64,000 nucleotides of DNA from Nitrospira sp. SG-bin1 (GCA_002083365.1 LVWS01000022.1:107199-171198); one strand, 5' to 3'. Numbered from the stretch's first letter, positions 1-9,930 are shown. Notes: a model not told the origin generated them from the sequence alone. Numbers and translations are program-made.

Positions 1-77
1 AGCCACATGCCTTCGCTCCCTTTGGAACGAGGCGGCGGAGCGGATTCCGTCTGTTTGTCTTTCTTGAACCAAGCCAT
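1..77 (-). CDS. accD: Acetyl-CoA carboxylase carboxyltransferase subunit beta, N-terminal fragment
   Basis: Only the first 25 codons lie in the window; the gene runs off the left edge. The reverse-strand ATG at 77 opens a peptide beginning MAWFKKDK, the usual AccD N-terminus, with the spacer that normally precedes the zinc-ribbon cysteines. AccD with AccA forms the carboxyltransferase that makes malonyl-CoA for fatty acid synthesis in the cytoplasm. The call rests on a short N-terminal signature, so it is likely rather than certain. Confidence 0.7.
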   Translation of the reverse strand, partial: MAWFKKDKQTESAPPPRSKGSEGMW

Positions 78-195
78 GATTCAGTGTCTCGTCATATGCA
101 CGTCGGCAGTCGACCGGCTATACCGTGGCCTGCGGCAGCCTCCTCCGCGCCAAGCCGTTTGGAGCCTTACCGATCTCAACAGCGATGAATGCCGG

Positions 196-903
196 TCATT
201 GTCCGGCAGCTGACGCCAATCTCGCCAACATCCATACTCCTACCGACACGCTGGCGATGCTGGCCAGACCTTGGACCGCCCCAAAATGCCGCTGACTGAT
301 CGAACGCGAATAGATGACCGGCACACTGATCGTCAGCCCGACGACCATCATGCCGATGATCGAACCCAGGCCGAAGACCAAAATGGACAGCAGTCCCGTC
401 TCTATTTCCTTCGTCGTGGAAAGAATCATCAGCATCAGGGCCGCCGACCCGGCGAGTCCGTGTACCATACCGATGCAGAGCGGGCGAATGGATTCGACCA
501 TCCAATGTCGATGACCATGATCATGGTGTCGTTGATGACTGTGAAAGTGGACATGCGGGGCACCATCATGCCGGTGACCATGCACATGCCATCGCTCCCG
601 GTACAGCTTGAGCGCCAAGGAGACACCCAGGACAATGAGCAGAATCCCCACACCTGACTCGGCAATGAGTTCAAACTCATCAGGGATATGGAACCCGGAG
701 ATGAGGACGATCGATCCGACGACCAACAGGGTCATTGTGTGTCCAAGTCCCCACGAGAGACCAACGGCACCAGACGCAAGAAGCGACGGACGTTCGGCGA
801 GCACCGTCGATACCGCCGCCAGATGGTCGGTATCCAGGGCATGCCGTAACCCCAGCAGAAAACCCACTCCGAGCAAGGACAAGAATTCCGTCTCAAGCAC
901 CAT
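196..903 (-). CDS. Nickel/cobalt permease, NiCoT/UreH family
   Basis: 235 residues, almost all in hydrophobic segments. Near residue 20 it has the RHALDTDHLAAV motif, the family's metal-selectivity signature (H-x4-D-H) in the second helix of NiCoT-type carriers. A very histidine-rich cytoplasmic loop at about residues 105-132 separates the N- and C-terminal helix bundles and probably collects metal. The protein sits in the inner membrane and would import or export Ni2+ or Co2+. No urease or hydrogenase genes are next to it, so the metal and its client enzyme cannot be told from context. No clear Shine-Dalgarno sequence is seen before the ATG at 903. Confidence 0.85.
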   Translation of the reverse strand: MVLETEFLSLLGVGFLLGLRHALDTDHLAAVSTVLAERPSLLASGAVGLSWGLGHTMTLLVVGSIVLISGFHIPDEFELIAESGVGILLIVLGVSLALKLYRERWHVHGHRHDGAPHVHFHSHQRHHDHGHRHWMVESIRPLCIGMVHGLAGSAALMLMILSTTKEIETGLLSILVFGLGSIIGMMVVGLTISVPVIYSRSISQRHFGAVQGLASIASVSVGVWMLARLASAAGQ

Positions 904-1013
904 AGTTTAAGAAGTACACCCCAACGACTAGCCCTTCTTGCACTGACCACTGAGGCTGGCAATGGCGCCACCGAAGATGGGTGGGCATTCTAGCAGAAAT
1001 ACATAAAACAATC

Positions 1014-2051
1014 TCATCCTCCACGGGCATGCATCTCTAAATGTGGATCTTCCCGGAGGCGATCAATTTCGATGAGCCCTCCGTCTCGAAGCCCCGCCCG
1101 TTCCAAGGCCTTACGTTCCTCCGCTCCACGATTTCGTCGAGCCGCCCACTCCGATCGAATACGATCCCTCATATGCTCCGGATGCTCCTGCATGCGAAGA
1201 GGCTTACGCAGGTCCACTCCCACTCCTGCATACAAGCACAGATACCACAACCCGTCGGCGGTGATGCGGCTGCGATCGCACTGCGCACAAAACGGTGTCG
1301 TCGTTGACGGAATGATCCCAAAGATAGTGCCGTCCGGCAAGCTAAATCGCTGTGCGGGGGCTGCACCTCGTCCCGCCAGCACGGTGATTCGACCATACCG
1401 CCGCGCGAGAGCATCCAGGATCATGTCCTGGGAAAGGACCTTGTCCAGCCTCCATTCGTTCGCTCCGCCGACATCCATATATTCGATGAAACGAACCTCG
1501 GCGTGAAAGTGCCTCGCAAACTCGATCAAAGGGCTCAACTCATCCTCATTGAACCCGCGAATCGCGACGGTGTCGAGTTTCAAATTGGTGAAGCCCGTCT
1601 TCCCGACTGATTCAATCCCTTCGAGAACTCGTGCGAACTCATCCCGCCCGGTCAGTTGACGGAACCGCTCGGGTCTGAGCGTGTCAAGACTGATCGTCAC
1701 GCGATCGAGCCCCGCCTCGTACAGTGCCTGAGCATACTCGGCCAACAGAATACCGTTCGTGGTCAACGCCACTTCCGTGATCCGCCGATCCTGCCGCAGC
1801 AACCGCACCAATCGCGCCAAGTCTCGGCGCAACAGCGGCTCGCCGCCCGTCAGCCGGACTTTGTCCACACCCAAGTCGGCAAAATAACCCACCAGTGTGG
1901 CCATTTCTTCAAAGGTGAGGATATCCTCTCGCGGCAACCAGACATACTCCGGCTCCGGCATGCAATAGTTGCAGCGGAGATTGCAGCGATCCGTCACGGA
2001 CAGACGCAAGCTCCCCAGCGGCCGACCGAATATATCGGTTACGCGTTCCAT
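1014..2051 (-). CDS. moaA: GTP 3',8-cyclase MoaA
   Basis: First step of molybdopterin synthesis, a radical SAM cyclisation of GTP to 3',8-cH2GTP. The N-terminal cluster motif CNLRCNYC follows VTDR as in the family, LTGGEPLL is the SAM-binding GGEP motif, and the C-terminal cluster is CAQCDRSRITADG followed by a third Cys. The chain ends in the conserved Gly-Gly that enters the active site. I start it at the ATG at 2051 (MERVTD), giving 345 residues, the normal size; the frame is open further upstream to 2255 but that extension overlaps moaDE and has no family counterpart. It is last in the moaC-moaDE-moaA operon. Confidence 0.95.
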   Translation of the reverse strand: MERVTDIFGRPLGSLRLSVTDRCNLRCNYCMPEPEYVWLPREDILTFEEMATLVGYFADLGVDKVRLTGGEPLLRRDLARLVRLLRQDRRITEVALTTNGILLAEYAQALYEAGLDRVTISLDTLRPERFRQLTGRDEFARVLEGIESVGKTGFTNLKLDTVAIRGFNEDELSPLIEFARHFHAEVRFIEYMDVGGANEWRLDKVLSQDMILDALARRYGRITVLAGRGAAPAQRFSLPDGTIFGIIPSTTTPFCAQCDRSRITADGLWYLCLYAGVGVDLRKPLRMQEHPEHMRDRIRSEWAARRNRGAEERKALERAGLRDGGLIEIDRLREDPHLEMHARGG

Positions 2052-2164
2052 AAGACGACCATGAGAAAAGTCTTCTTTAGTCTGCCTCTCGAGTCGTACG
2101 TTGTTGGGTACGTCAAGCCTCTGAACGATGCGGGAACGCAGCCGGGCACCATTTTCACCATCCT

Positions 2165-2860
2165 CTAGGGATGTTCCTCCACCCAGACCTCCCCTTCCGG
2201 CGTATGTTCCAACTTCCAGATCGGCGTGATTTGCTTCAGCTCGTCGATCGCCCACTTGCAGGCGCGGAACGCGTCTGCCCGGTGCTCCGCACCCGCGATG
2301 ATCAAGACAATATTTTCACCGATGGCAATTTCTCCATATCGGTGAATGATGAGCAACTCCAGAATGTCGAAATCGTTCAGCGCCCGTTCCCGGATCTCAT
2401 GCAGCTTCTTCTGCGCCATCCCTTCGTAGTGCTCGAAAGTAATCCCATCGACATCCCGGCCACGTGACCGATCACGCGCGATACCGAGGAACGTCGCAAT
2501 CCCGCCGATCCGCTTGGATGTTTTTCGTACCCGATCGAGTTCCTGATCGATCGAGAAATTCTCCCGCTGCACACGAACGAACGGGCTCTCTTCCGTCGCT
2601 TCACGCCCCGTACCGCCGGCAAACGGAGGCAACAGCGCCACCTCGTCGCCGTTGTTGATGATCGTCTCATCGTGCGCGATTTCCTGATTGACGGACACAA
2701 GCACCTTCTTCTTCTGAATCAGCTCGCCAATCGCTGGATAGCCTCTATCGATTGCATCGATCAAATCCTTCACTGGCCGGCCATCATCTACATTCAACGA
2801 CAAAGAACCCTGATTCCCCGCCAGCATTTTCATCATCCCGAACAATCGCACCGTGATCAT
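2165..2860 (-). CDS. moaX: Fused molybdopterin synthase, MoaD-MoaE
   Basis: 231 residues. Residues 1-83 are a complete MoaD/ThiS-type ubiquitin-fold subunit ending in PPFAGG; residues about 95-231 are MoaE, with RYGEIAIGE, the HRADAFRAC segment and the PIWKLE motif that carries the catalytic lysine. MoaD's terminal Gly-Gly normally carries the thiocarboxylate that sulfurates precursor Z; here it is buried at residues 82-83, so cleavage after the second Gly is expected, as established for mycobacterial MoaX. It starts 24 bp after moaC and is followed by moaA. The symbol moaX is used by analogy. Confidence 0.92.
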   Translation of the reverse strand: MITVRLFGMMKMLAGNQGSLSLNVDDGRPVKDLIDAIDRGYPAIGELIQKKKVLVSVNQEIAHDETIINNGDEVALLPPFAGGTGREATEESPFVRVQRENFSIDQELDRVRKTSKRIGGIATFLGIARDRSRGRDVDGITFEHYEGMAQKKLHEIRERALNDFDILELLIIHRYGEIAIGENIVLIIAGAEHRADAFRACKWAIDELKQITPIWKLEHTPEGEVWVEEHP

Positions 2861-2884
2861 TGTTCCTCTATCTGGACCTGAACG

Positions 2885-3379
2885 TCAGTCTTTCCTGGCA
2901 TACGTTCCTGATTTCCCCCCGGATTTCGACAGGAGACAGACCTCGCTGAAACTCATCCCACGATCCACCGCCTTGCACATGTCGTAAATGGTGAGTGCGG
3001 CGACCGTCGCAGCCGTCATCGCTTCCATTTCGACTCCCGTCGGTCCTGTGGTCTTGGCTGTCGCCGTAATGATGATGGAACAGCGGCCTTGGGGGTCAGG
3101 CTGAGATTCTTCTTTGAAAGCAATGTCCACGCTCGTCAGGAGAATGGGATGACACATAGGAATCAGATCCGGGGTCCTTTTGGCCCCCATTACTCCCGAG
3201 ACCTGGGCGACGGCCAACACATCACCCTTCGCGATTTTCCCATGTTGAATCTTTTCAAGGGTTTCCGGAAGGAGAAAGACTTTGGCTTGCGCCGTGGCAA
3301 GCCGTTCGGTCGAGTCCTTGGCACTGATATCGACCATCCGCGCCCGACCCGATTCATTGAAGTGGGTAAAATCAGACAT
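2885..3379 (-). CDS. moaC: Cyclic pyranopterin monophosphate synthase MoaC
   Basis: 164 residues, typical length. It carries the family motifs [12 protein letters not shown] at the N-terminus, PMCHP(I) in the middle, and the [20 protein letters not shown] helix with the active-site lysine, ending in KSGGKSG. It converts 3',8-cH2GTP, the MoaA product, to cPMP. First gene of the reverse-strand moaC-moaDE-moaA operon; the two enzymes of the first pathway step therefore flank the fused synthase of the second. The ATG at 3379 is the only reasonable start. Confidence 0.96.
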   Translation of the reverse strand: MSDFTHFNESGRARMVDISAKDSTERLATAQAKVFLLPETLEKIQHGKIAKGDVLAVAQVSGVMGAKRTPDLIPMCHPILLTSVDIAFKEESQPDPQGRCSIIITATAKTTGPTGVEMEAMTAATVAALTIYDMCKAVDRGMSFSEVCLLSKSGGKSGTYARKD

Positions 3380-3574
3380 TGTTGCGTGGAATCAGTACCT
3401 TACAGTCGATACACAGCGGAATTATAGGTGCCGCCTGAAACGAAGGTCAAGCCGAAGAAAGACAGCGCTCGTTGGTGCCACAACAGAGGGTAGACATTGG
3501 CAGACCGCATGGAACTTTCCCTGCCCTTCGCCCTATACTGAGCAAACTTCGCTTCAGCACCCTCTAGGTGATCG

Positions 3575-4975
3575 GTGAGAATCATCACGGCAGTCGTGGT
3601 TGTAGCACTGATACTCGTAGGGACGGTTCTGCACTATGTGTGGGAACTGATCTCAATCGGGGCCGCCTACAAAGCGAAGAGCTTGTGCTCCGGCGTCTTC
3701 GTCTCGATGCGCTCTCCGGAGGATGTGCTGCATAACGACCTTGGAGTCGAGGATCTACCCATACTGCGTTCGATCAACTCAACCATTGACCGCACGACCC
3801 AGACCGTGTCAACCACCTTTCTCGGGCTGATCGGACAATCCGCGGAGTATCGTCCTGGTCTCGGTTGCACCTTGAAGTTCAAGCACTACGAGCCACCGAG
3901 GCTCATGGATTTCAATCCCACCCTTGACCTCGTCAACACCTTGCCCGGTCACTGGCCGGCGACGGATTCGAGGGCGGAGGTTACGGCGGCGGTCGATCGG
4001 GACCTGTTGAATGCGGCTCTGGACTGGGCTTTCGCTGAACCTGCTCAGACACGTCTCCGGCGCACACGCGCAGTGGTCGTGGTGCACCAAGGTCAGATCG
4101 TAGGAGAACGGTACGCACCGCCCTTTGACCAACACACGCCCTTGATCGGCTGGTCGATGACCAAGAGCGTGATGCACGCACTGGCGGGTATCTTGATTCA
4201 AGAGGGAAAGCTATCGCTCACCGATCCGGTTCAGGCGCCGGAATGGCCGGAGTCGAGCAACGGCAGACGCGCGATTACGGTGGATCATCTCCTGCAGATG
4301 ACCAGTGGAATAGACTTCGATGAGAACTACACCCACCCGCTGGCCGATGTCACGCATATGCTGCTGCGGACTCCGGATATGGCCAGTTATGCGGCCCGCA
4401 AGAAGCTCGTCGCGGAGCCAGGCTCGCAGTGGCGCTATTCGAGCGGCACCACGAACATTCTCAGCCGCGTCATGCGTCGTGCGGTCGGCGACACCGACTA
4501 TCATTCCTTTCCGCATCGTGCCCTGTTTCAGCCGCTTGGTATGACGGGCGCCGTGCTCGAGCCGGACGCCTCCGGGACGTTTGTCGGTTCTTCCTATACG
4601 TACGCCACCGCGCGCGATTGGGCCAAGTTCGGTCTGCTCTATCTCCAGGACGGCATGTGGAACGGGCAGCGCATACTGCCGGCGGGCTGGGTCCGGCATG
4701 CGACCACCCCGGCGTCACGTATTCCGGGAAATGCCTTTGGCGCGCACTTCTGGCTACAGATACCGGACGAATACAGGAGCGGGGGAAACGTAAATCTCTT
4801 ACCCCAAGACACCTTCCACGCCGTAGGACACGGAGGCCAATTCATCACCGTCATTCCCTCACGCGAGCTGGTCGTGGTTCGACTCGGACTGAGCCGCTAC
4901 GCGTCAGCCTGGCAACATGACATCTTTCTGAGCAAACTGCTTCTAGCGGTCAAAGAGTCACTCGTGCAGAGCTGA
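3575..4975 (+). CDS. Serine hydrolase, class C beta-lactamase fold
   Basis: 466 residues with an N-terminal membrane anchor (residues about 5-30). The catalytic S-x-x-K is in GWSMTKSV (Ser194, Lys197), the Y-S-x motif is in WRYSSGTTN and the third box is represented by HGGQF near the C-terminus. This matches the beta-lactamase/DD-peptidase-like (EstB/PBP4*) family that includes esterases, amidases and D-aminopeptidases; true antibiotic hydrolysis is not implied. About 180 residues before the SxxK have no recognised domain. Start is a GTG at 3575, immediately followed by the hydrophobic anchor. It is monocistronic and diverges from moaC. Confidence 0.85.
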   Translation: MRIITAVVVVALILVGTVLHYVWELISIGAAYKAKSLCSGVFVSMRSPEDVLHNDLGVEDLPILRSINSTIDRTTQTVSTTFLGLIGQSAEYRPGLGCTLKFKHYEPPRLMDFNPTLDLVNTLPGHWPATDSRAEVTAAVDRDLLNAALDWAFAEPAQTRLRRTRAVVVVHQGQIVGERYAPPFDQHTPLIGWSMTKSVMHALAGILIQEGKLSLTDPVQAPEWPESSNGRRAITVDHLLQMTSGIDFDENYTHPLADVTHMLLRTPDMASYAARKKLVAEPGSQWRYSSGTTNILSRVMRRAVGDTDYHSFPHRALFQPLGMTGAVLEPDASGTFVGSSYTYATARDWAKFGLLYLQDGMWNGQRILPAGWVRHATTPASRIPGNAFGAHFWLQIPDEYRSGGNVNLLPQDTFHAVGHGGQFITVIPSRELVVVRLGLSRYASAWQHDIFLSKLLLAVKESLVQS

Positions 4976-5152
4976 GGCGATCACGAAGTCGATGAGTCCC
5001 TACAACAACGTCGGGCCCAAGACCAATACCGGATCCAAGTCGGGACCACGATAGCTCAGGCCGGCGATGAGTCTTGCGGCATTTCTCATGCATCTGCTCT
5101 CAATAGACTCCTAAAGTAGCCTTGCTATACTCCCAGCAGTGCGGGAAGAACC

Positions 5153-5887
5153 ATGAAGAACCTGCTGCGTGGAATCGCGACACTTGGGTTGATCACCATC
5201 GTCGGAGGTCTGTGGTGGATGTACAACTCGCTGGATGCTCAGATCGCGTCCGCGATTCGCCGCTATGGCCCTGACATCACCGGTGTGCCGGTCAGCCTTT
5301 CGGATGCCAAGACCGACCTCGTCGACGGCAGAGCGGCATTACACGGCCTGGTGGTCGGCAACCCTGAGGGCTTCAGGACCGCGCATGCCCTGTCGCTCGG
5401 CGAAATCAGTATGACGCTCGACATCGGTTCGCTCACGACGGACGTGATCCGGATCAAGGAACTCACCCTCATCAAACCGGAGATCACCTACGAATATGCC
5501 GGCGGCGGGAGTAATCTCGACGTCCTCCAACGCAACATTGAGCGTTCGATCGGCCGACAAGACGATAAGAGGAAGAACTCTCGGGAGTCGGAATCGGGCA
5601 AGAAACTCGTCATCGAGCATTTATACATCAAGAACGGTACCGCCCGTGTGAGCGTCGAACTTCTCGACGGCGATGCGGTACAAGTGCCGATTCCCGACAT
5701 GCACCTACGGGATATCGGGAAGAAGTCGAACGGCACGACGGCCGGAGAAGCGACCCGACAAGTTCTCGGTTCGCTCGTCCCGCAGGTCAGCACGGCCGTG
5801 GCGTCACTTGGCGTGAATGTCGCCGGCAAGACCATTCAGAAAGGCATGGAAACCGCGACTCAGACCATCAAGGACCTTTTTAAATAG
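5153..5887 (+). CDS. AsmA-like membrane-anchored periplasmic protein
   Basis: 244 residues. One N-terminal transmembrane helix (about 5-27) is followed by a periplasmic part with repeating beta-strand pattern: ALHGLVVGNPEGF, IRIKELTLIKPEITYEY, LVIEHLYIKNGTARV. That pattern is characteristic of AsmA/DUF748-type proteins, which are beta-groove envelope proteins linked to lipid traffic. The C-terminal third is predicted to be helical. Its start has a GGGAAG ribosome site 6 bp upstream. It resembles in style, but is far shorter than, the 987-residue DUF748 protein at 42.4-45.3 kb. Function is not known. Confidence 0.7.
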   Translation: MKNLLRGIATLGLITIVGGLWWMYNSLDAQIASAIRRYGPDITGVPVSLSDAKTDLVDGRAALHGLVVGNPEGFRTAHALSLGEISMTLDIGSLTTDVIRIKELTLIKPEITYEYAGGGSNLDVLQRNIERSIGRQDDKRKNSRESESGKKLVIEHLYIKNGTARVSVELLDGDAVQVPIPDMHLRDIGKKSNGTTAGEATRQVLGSLVPQVSTAVASLGVNVAGKTIQKGMETATQTIKDLFK

Positions 5888-6059
5888 CGAAAATATCTAA
5901 CTGCGGTCCAATTTCGACCGGTTCGTCCTTACCATCCCCCTCTTTTTGCAGTCTGGAAAAACAACGGCCGTTTCAGTACACTCTTTCGAAGCGCAATCCG
6001 CCGTCGCCGATGGAAAAGCCGACACATCAGACTTTCACGATCTTGCAGCGAGGATTTCG

Positions 6060-6470
6060 ATGGGATTTTTAAGCAGACTGCTCGACATGCCCTCGTTCAC
6101 CGGCGCCACCAATGCACTCTTGGTCGAGTTGGCTCTTCCCGAATTCACCGAATCGCAACGATCCCGATTAAAAGGCCGGGTTGTCGACCTCTACCGAACT
6201 CACAAGGCTTCGAATGGGTCGACCGAAGTCATGCTGGCGGAGCTGAACCAAACGCCGCGCTTCTTTCAACTGAACATGTTGGCGCTCGCCATGAAAGACC
6301 TGGGTTATCCCCCGCCGTTCAAGAAAGAAAAGCTCCAGAAGGTCAAGGACCCCTTCGATCCAAAGCACGCGGATGAATATGCCATGCGCGCGGTCGCCCG
6401 GCGCCTCAAATGGCACTATGGGGTCGAAGTCTGGATCGCCGAGGAATCGATCAGTTTTGACTCCTGGTAG
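6060..6470 (+). CDS. Hypothetical protein, conserved-looking, soluble
   Basis: 136 residues from the ATG at 6060 (MGFLSRLLDMPSF). The frame is open upstream to 5946 and an earlier start would add 38 residues, but the added part is low-complexity and the ATG at 6060 has GCGAGG before it. The protein is mostly helical and charged, without signal peptide, membrane segment or a motif I can name. Codon use agrees with its neighbours. It lies between the AsmA-like protein and an OmpH-type chaperone and may be part of an envelope cluster, but no function can be assigned. Confidence 0.65.
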   Translation: MGFLSRLLDMPSFTGATNALLVELALPEFTESQRSRLKGRVVDLYRTHKASNGSTEVMLAELNQTPRFFQLNMLALAMKDLGYPPPFKKEKLQKVKDPFDPKHADEYAMRAVARRLKWHYGVEVWIAEESISFDSW

Positions 6471-6553
6471 CGAGACCATCGCTTGACAGACCCAGGGTAC
6501 GCGGTTATTCTGCCCCGGTTCCTTCATTCACGTCGGGAGGCACGAGAGACGAT

Positions 6554-7093
6554 ATGCATATTCCTGCTTTGAGGACCCTGTTCCTTGTGGCCCTACTCGC
6601 TCCATTCGCGGCGACCTCCATCCAAGCCGCCGAATTTAAGATGGGGGTGGTGGACCCTCAATCCGTCTTGGAAAAATCCAAGGCGGGGAAGCGGGCGCTC
6701 GAAGGGCTGAAGGAATACGTCTCGACAAGACAGAAACTCCTGGCGAAAGACGAGGAAGACCTCCGCAATTACGAGAAACAATTGAAGGAACAGGCCCTCA
6801 AGTGGACCGACACGGAAAAGAAGGAAAAGGAGGGACAATTTCGGACGAGGGTTCAAGACTTCCAGAAGCGTGCACAGGAGTTCAACATGGAACTCCAGAA
6901 AAAGCAGAAGGAGTTGGTCGACGAATACATGAAGAAAATCTCCTCGGCGACACAAACGGTCGCGGAAAAGGGAGGGGTGGCCCTCGTCGTGGACAAAGGC
7001 AGCGAACAGACCGTCAAGATCGTGATCTACAATAAAGACACGATCGACCTCACCGACCAGGTGATCAAGGAATTCGATCGGGTGAACAAGTAG
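6554..7093 (+). CDS. OmpH/Skp-family periplasmic chaperone
   Basis: 179 residues. The signal peptide ends at IQAAEF (about residue 26). Mature protein opens with FKMGVVDPQSVLEKSKAGK, the family's first strand plus helix, then a long charged coiled coil (about 45-125) forming the Skp tentacle, and returns to the body with GGVALVVDKGSEQTVKIVIYN. Skp holds unfolded outer-membrane proteins in the periplasm and passes them to the BAM machinery. It is not next to bamA here, as it often is in other bacteria, so this may be an extra copy. Confidence 0.87.
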   Translation: MHIPALRTLFLVALLAPFAATSIQAAEFKMGVVDPQSVLEKSKAGKRALEGLKEYVSTRQKLLAKDEEDLRNYEKQLKEQALKWTDTEKKEKEGQFRTRVQDFQKRAQEFNMELQKKQKELVDEYMKKISSATQTVAEKGGVALVVDKGSEQTVKIVIYNKDTIDLTDQVIKEFDRVNK

Positions 7094-7114
7094 CGCTGGA
7101 AGAACGAAGCCGCT

Positions 7115-7483
7115 TCACTTCTCCAACGGATATCCGGCCTCCCGCCACGCGCGAATCCCTCCATCCATCGAAACCACGTTCCCATACCCCATCTGTTGCA
7201 AGGCATCCGCCGCCAACGCCGATCGATACCCTCCCCCGCAATAGAGCACAATGGAGTCCTGCTTATTCGGAACCATCGATTCGATATCCCGTTCGATAAT
7301 CCCTTTGCCAAGATGCCGGGCGCCTCGCGCATGGTCCTGGGCGAATTCATGATCCTCCCGGATATCGATAAAATGGAACTGCTCACCACGGTCAAGACGA
7401 GCCTTCACTTCGGTCACGCTGCACTCCTTGACACGTTGTTTCGCCTGTTCGACCAGTCTTAAGAAGCCGGGATTATGTTTCAT
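7115..7483 (-). CDS. Rhodanese-like single-domain sulfurtransferase
   Basis: 122 residues, one rhodanese domain. The active-site loop is LYCGGGYRS with Cys82 as the persulfide carrier; FIDIREDHEF is the usual CH2A-type stretch and SMDGGIRAWREAGYP the C-terminal signature. Start ATG at 7483 is preceded by GGAGGAG. The neighbouring gene in the same direction encodes a radical SAM protein 15 bp upstream of its start, so the two are probably cotranscribed. The natural thiol acceptor is unknown. Confidence 0.9.
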   Translation of the reverse strand: MKHNPGFLRLVEQAKQRVKECSVTEVKARLDRGEQFHFIDIREDHEFAQDHARGARHLGKGIIERDIESMVPNKQDSIVLYCGGGYRSALAADALQQMGYGNVVSMDGGIRAWREAGYPLEK

Positions 7484-7498
7484 GCTCCTCCGCTTTCT

Positions 7499-8512
7499 TC
7501 AAAACAGCGATACCTGCTCAACGCCAGGACGTCGAAACGTCTGTGGAATGGCGGTCATGTCATCGTCCGGAAATCCCGCTCTCCGTTTGGCCAGCAGGAA
7601 TAACTGCTCGATCAGTTTCCAATAGGGCCCCTGCCCCGTCTGCCGCTTGAAGAATCGGCTTTCCGTCAACACCCCGCCCCTGATCTCACGAAGTCGATTG
7701 GTGATTTTCCCCAGCCGATCCGGAAAGGCCTCCCCGATCCGGTCCAGAAACACCGGTTCTAGGCTGCCGGCGAGTCTCAACAAGCTGTAGGTCGCGGTAC
7801 GGGCGCCGGCATCATAGGCCCGCTCCAACAATTCAGGAATATCATCTTCATTCAGCCCGGGAATGACGGGTGCGATCGAAAGACCCGTCGGAATACCGGC
7901 ATCGGAAAGAGCCTTCATGGTGGAGAACCGCTTGATGATCGACGGCACATGCGGCTCCACCTTGCGGGCCACATCGTCGGAGGAGAAAGGAATGCTGAAA
8001 TACACGACTACCCAGGCCTCGCGATGCGACCGAACGAGCACATCGAGGTCGCGAACCACCAATGAACCTTTCGTGATGATCGCGACAGGGTTCCGATACT
8101 CCGCGCAAACCTCCAAACAGGCGCGGGTCAATCCGTACTCGGCCTCGAGCGGTTGGTAGCAGTCCGTGTTTCCAGAAAAGACAATCAGCTCTCCCTTCCA
8201 TGACGGCTTTTCAAAAGCCCGCCGAAGCAGCCGCGGTGCCTCTTCCTTCACCACGATCTTGCTCTCGAAATCGGTTCCGGCCCCGAACCCCCAATACTCG
8301 TGGGACGGGCGCGCATAACAATAGGCGCACGCATGGAAACAGCCCCGATAGGGATTGACGCTCCACCGAAACGGCAAGTCCGGGCTGTCGTTCCGGCTCA
8401 AGATCTCCCGGCTGTCGTCCGCATAGAGCGAGAGCGTGGCTGTGCCGGCCGGTTCGAGCAGGTCCCGATGCCGTGACTCAAAGGGATTGGGGGGATTGGA
8501 AATCTGACGCAT
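7499..8512 (-). CDS. Radical SAM protein, PA0069/SplB-like family
   Basis: 337 residues from the ATG at 8512 (MRQISNPPNPFE), which has an AGGA site; a TTG at 8548 would add 12 residues. WSVNPYRGCFHACAYCYARPSHEYWG contains the Cx3Cx2C cluster site in the context used by the PA0069/Rv2578c group, relatives of spore photoproduct lyase. The group's substrate is not known; DNA or RNA repair has been suggested from the SplB relationship. It overlaps the upstream region of serS on the other strand and is followed closely by the rhodanese gene. Confidence 0.85.
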   Translation of the reverse strand: MRQISNPPNPFESRHRDLLEPAGTATLSLYADDSREILSRNDSPDLPFRWSVNPYRGCFHACAYCYARPSHEYWGFGAGTDFESKIVVKEEAPRLLRRAFEKPSWKGELIVFSGNTDCYQPLEAEYGLTRACLEVCAEYRNPVAIITKGSLVVRDLDVLVRSHREAWVVVYFSIPFSSDDVARKVEPHVPSIIKRFSTMKALSDAGIPTGLSIAPVIPGLNEDDIPELLERAYDAGARTATYSLLRLAGSLEPVFLDRIGEAFPDRLGKITNRLREIRGGVLTESRFFKRQTGQGPYWKLIEQLFLLAKRRAGFPDDDMTAIPQTFRRPGVEQVSLF

Positions 8513-8643
8513 GAACCTATCCTGTCCTTCAGGCCCAATGGATGTCAATTCCCCACGTTGGTTCGCAAGATCATAATGCAGTGGTTTCGTTGACTCTCCG
8601 GAACTCAGATGTTAGATTCCAACCGCTTTTTGAAGAGCGACCT

Positions 8644-9930
8644 GTGTACGATCTGAAACATCTCCGCGATAACCTCGACCACATCCGTACCGCGCTCGGA
8701 CGACGCGGGAACGATGTCCCGTGGGCCGATATCCAGAAACTAAGTGAAGAACGTCGAACCGCCACCATGCAGGTCGAGCAGCTTCGCTCCGAACTCAATA
8801 AGGGCTCCGAAGAAGTGGCTCGGCTGCGCCGGGCCAAAGCACCGGCCGACGAAGCCATGGCGGCGATGAAACGGCTGGGGGATCGGATTAAGGACATTGA
8901 GGGAACCCTGCGAAAGGTCGAAGAAGCGCTCACGGATGTCGCCCTACGCATTCCCAATCTGCCCCATGCCTCGGTTCCGGTGGGGACGGATGCATCAGAA
9001 AATGTGGAGGTCCGCCGTTGGGGAGCCATCCCGACTTTTTCGAATCCTCCTAAACCCCATTGGGAGGTCGGAGAGCACCTTGGCATCCTGGATTTCGATC
9101 GAGCCGCGAAGATCGCCGGAGCCAGGTTTTCCGTCATGACGGGGGCCGGCGCCGGGTTGGAACGAGCGCTGATCAACTACATGCTGGATCGGCACACCAC
9201 CCAACATGGCTATCGAGAGGTCATTCCTCCCCTCATGGTCAATCGCGCAACGATGACCGGAACCGGTCAGCTTCCCAAGTTCGAAGACGATCTCTTTCGC
9301 CTGAAAGACGAAGACTACTTCCTCATTCCCACCGCCGAAGTGCCCGTGACGAACCTGCATCGTGAGGAAATCCTCAGTGGCGAGCGTTTGCCGCTGCGCT
9401 ATACGGCCTACACGCCCTGCTTCAGACGAGAAGCCGGGTCCTATGGGAAGGACACGAGAGGTCTGATTCGGCTTCACCAATTCAACAAAGTCGAACTCGT
9501 GGCCTTCACGACACCAGATCATTCCTACGAAGAGCTTGAGCGCCTGACGGGGCATGCCGAGTCGATCTTGCAGGATTTGAATCTCCCCTACCGCGTCATT
9601 ACCCTCTGCACCGGTGATATGGGGTTTTCCGCGGCGAAGACGTATGACCTTGAGGTGTGGCTGCCGTCGCAGCAACAATACCGGGAGATTTCGTCTTGCA
9701 GCAATTTCGAATCGTTTCAGGCCAGACGAGCGAACATCAAGTATCGGCCGACCGGAGGAAAAAAAGACGTCAAGACCGACTTTGTCCATACCCTCAATGG
9801 CTCCGGTCTTGCCGTGGGACGAACCCTCGTGGCCATCTTGGAAAATTTCCAGCAGCCAGACGGTTCAGTTGAGATTCCTTCCGCCCTGCGGCCCTATATG
9901 GGAGGGATGGAACAAATACGGCAAGAATAG
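8644..9930 (+). CDS. serS: Serine--tRNA ligase
   Basis: 428 residues from the GTG at 8644 ([23 protein letters not shown]), which fits the standard N-terminus of SerS; the frame is open back to 8542 but that extension has no family counterpart. Residues about 30-110 are the tRNA-binding coiled-coil arm. Class II motif 2 is [19 protein letters not shown] and motif 3 is [18 protein letters not shown]. It charges tRNA-Ser (and tRNA-Sec where present) in the cytoplasm. A tRNA-Ser gene is present at 21.6 kb. Confidence 0.97.
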   Translation: MYDLKHLRDNLDHIRTALGRRGNDVPWADIQKLSEERRTATMQVEQLRSELNKGSEEVARLRRAKAPADEAMAAMKRLGDRIKDIEGTLRKVEEALTDVALRIPNLPHASVPVGTDASENVEVRRWGAIPTFSNPPKPHWEVGEHLGILDFDRAAKIAGARFSVMTGAGAGLERALINYMLDRHTTQHGYREVIPPLMVNRATMTGTGQLPKFEDDLFRLKDEDYFLIPTAEVPVTNLHREEILSGERLPLRYTAYTPCFRREAGSYGKDTRGLIRLHQFNKVELVAFTTPDHSYEELERLTGHAESILQDLNLPYRVITLCTGDMGFSAAKTYDLEVWLPSQQQYREISSCSNFESFQARRANIKYRPTGGKKDVKTDFVHTLNGSGLAVGRTLVAILENFQQPDGSVEIPSALRPYMGGMEQIRQE

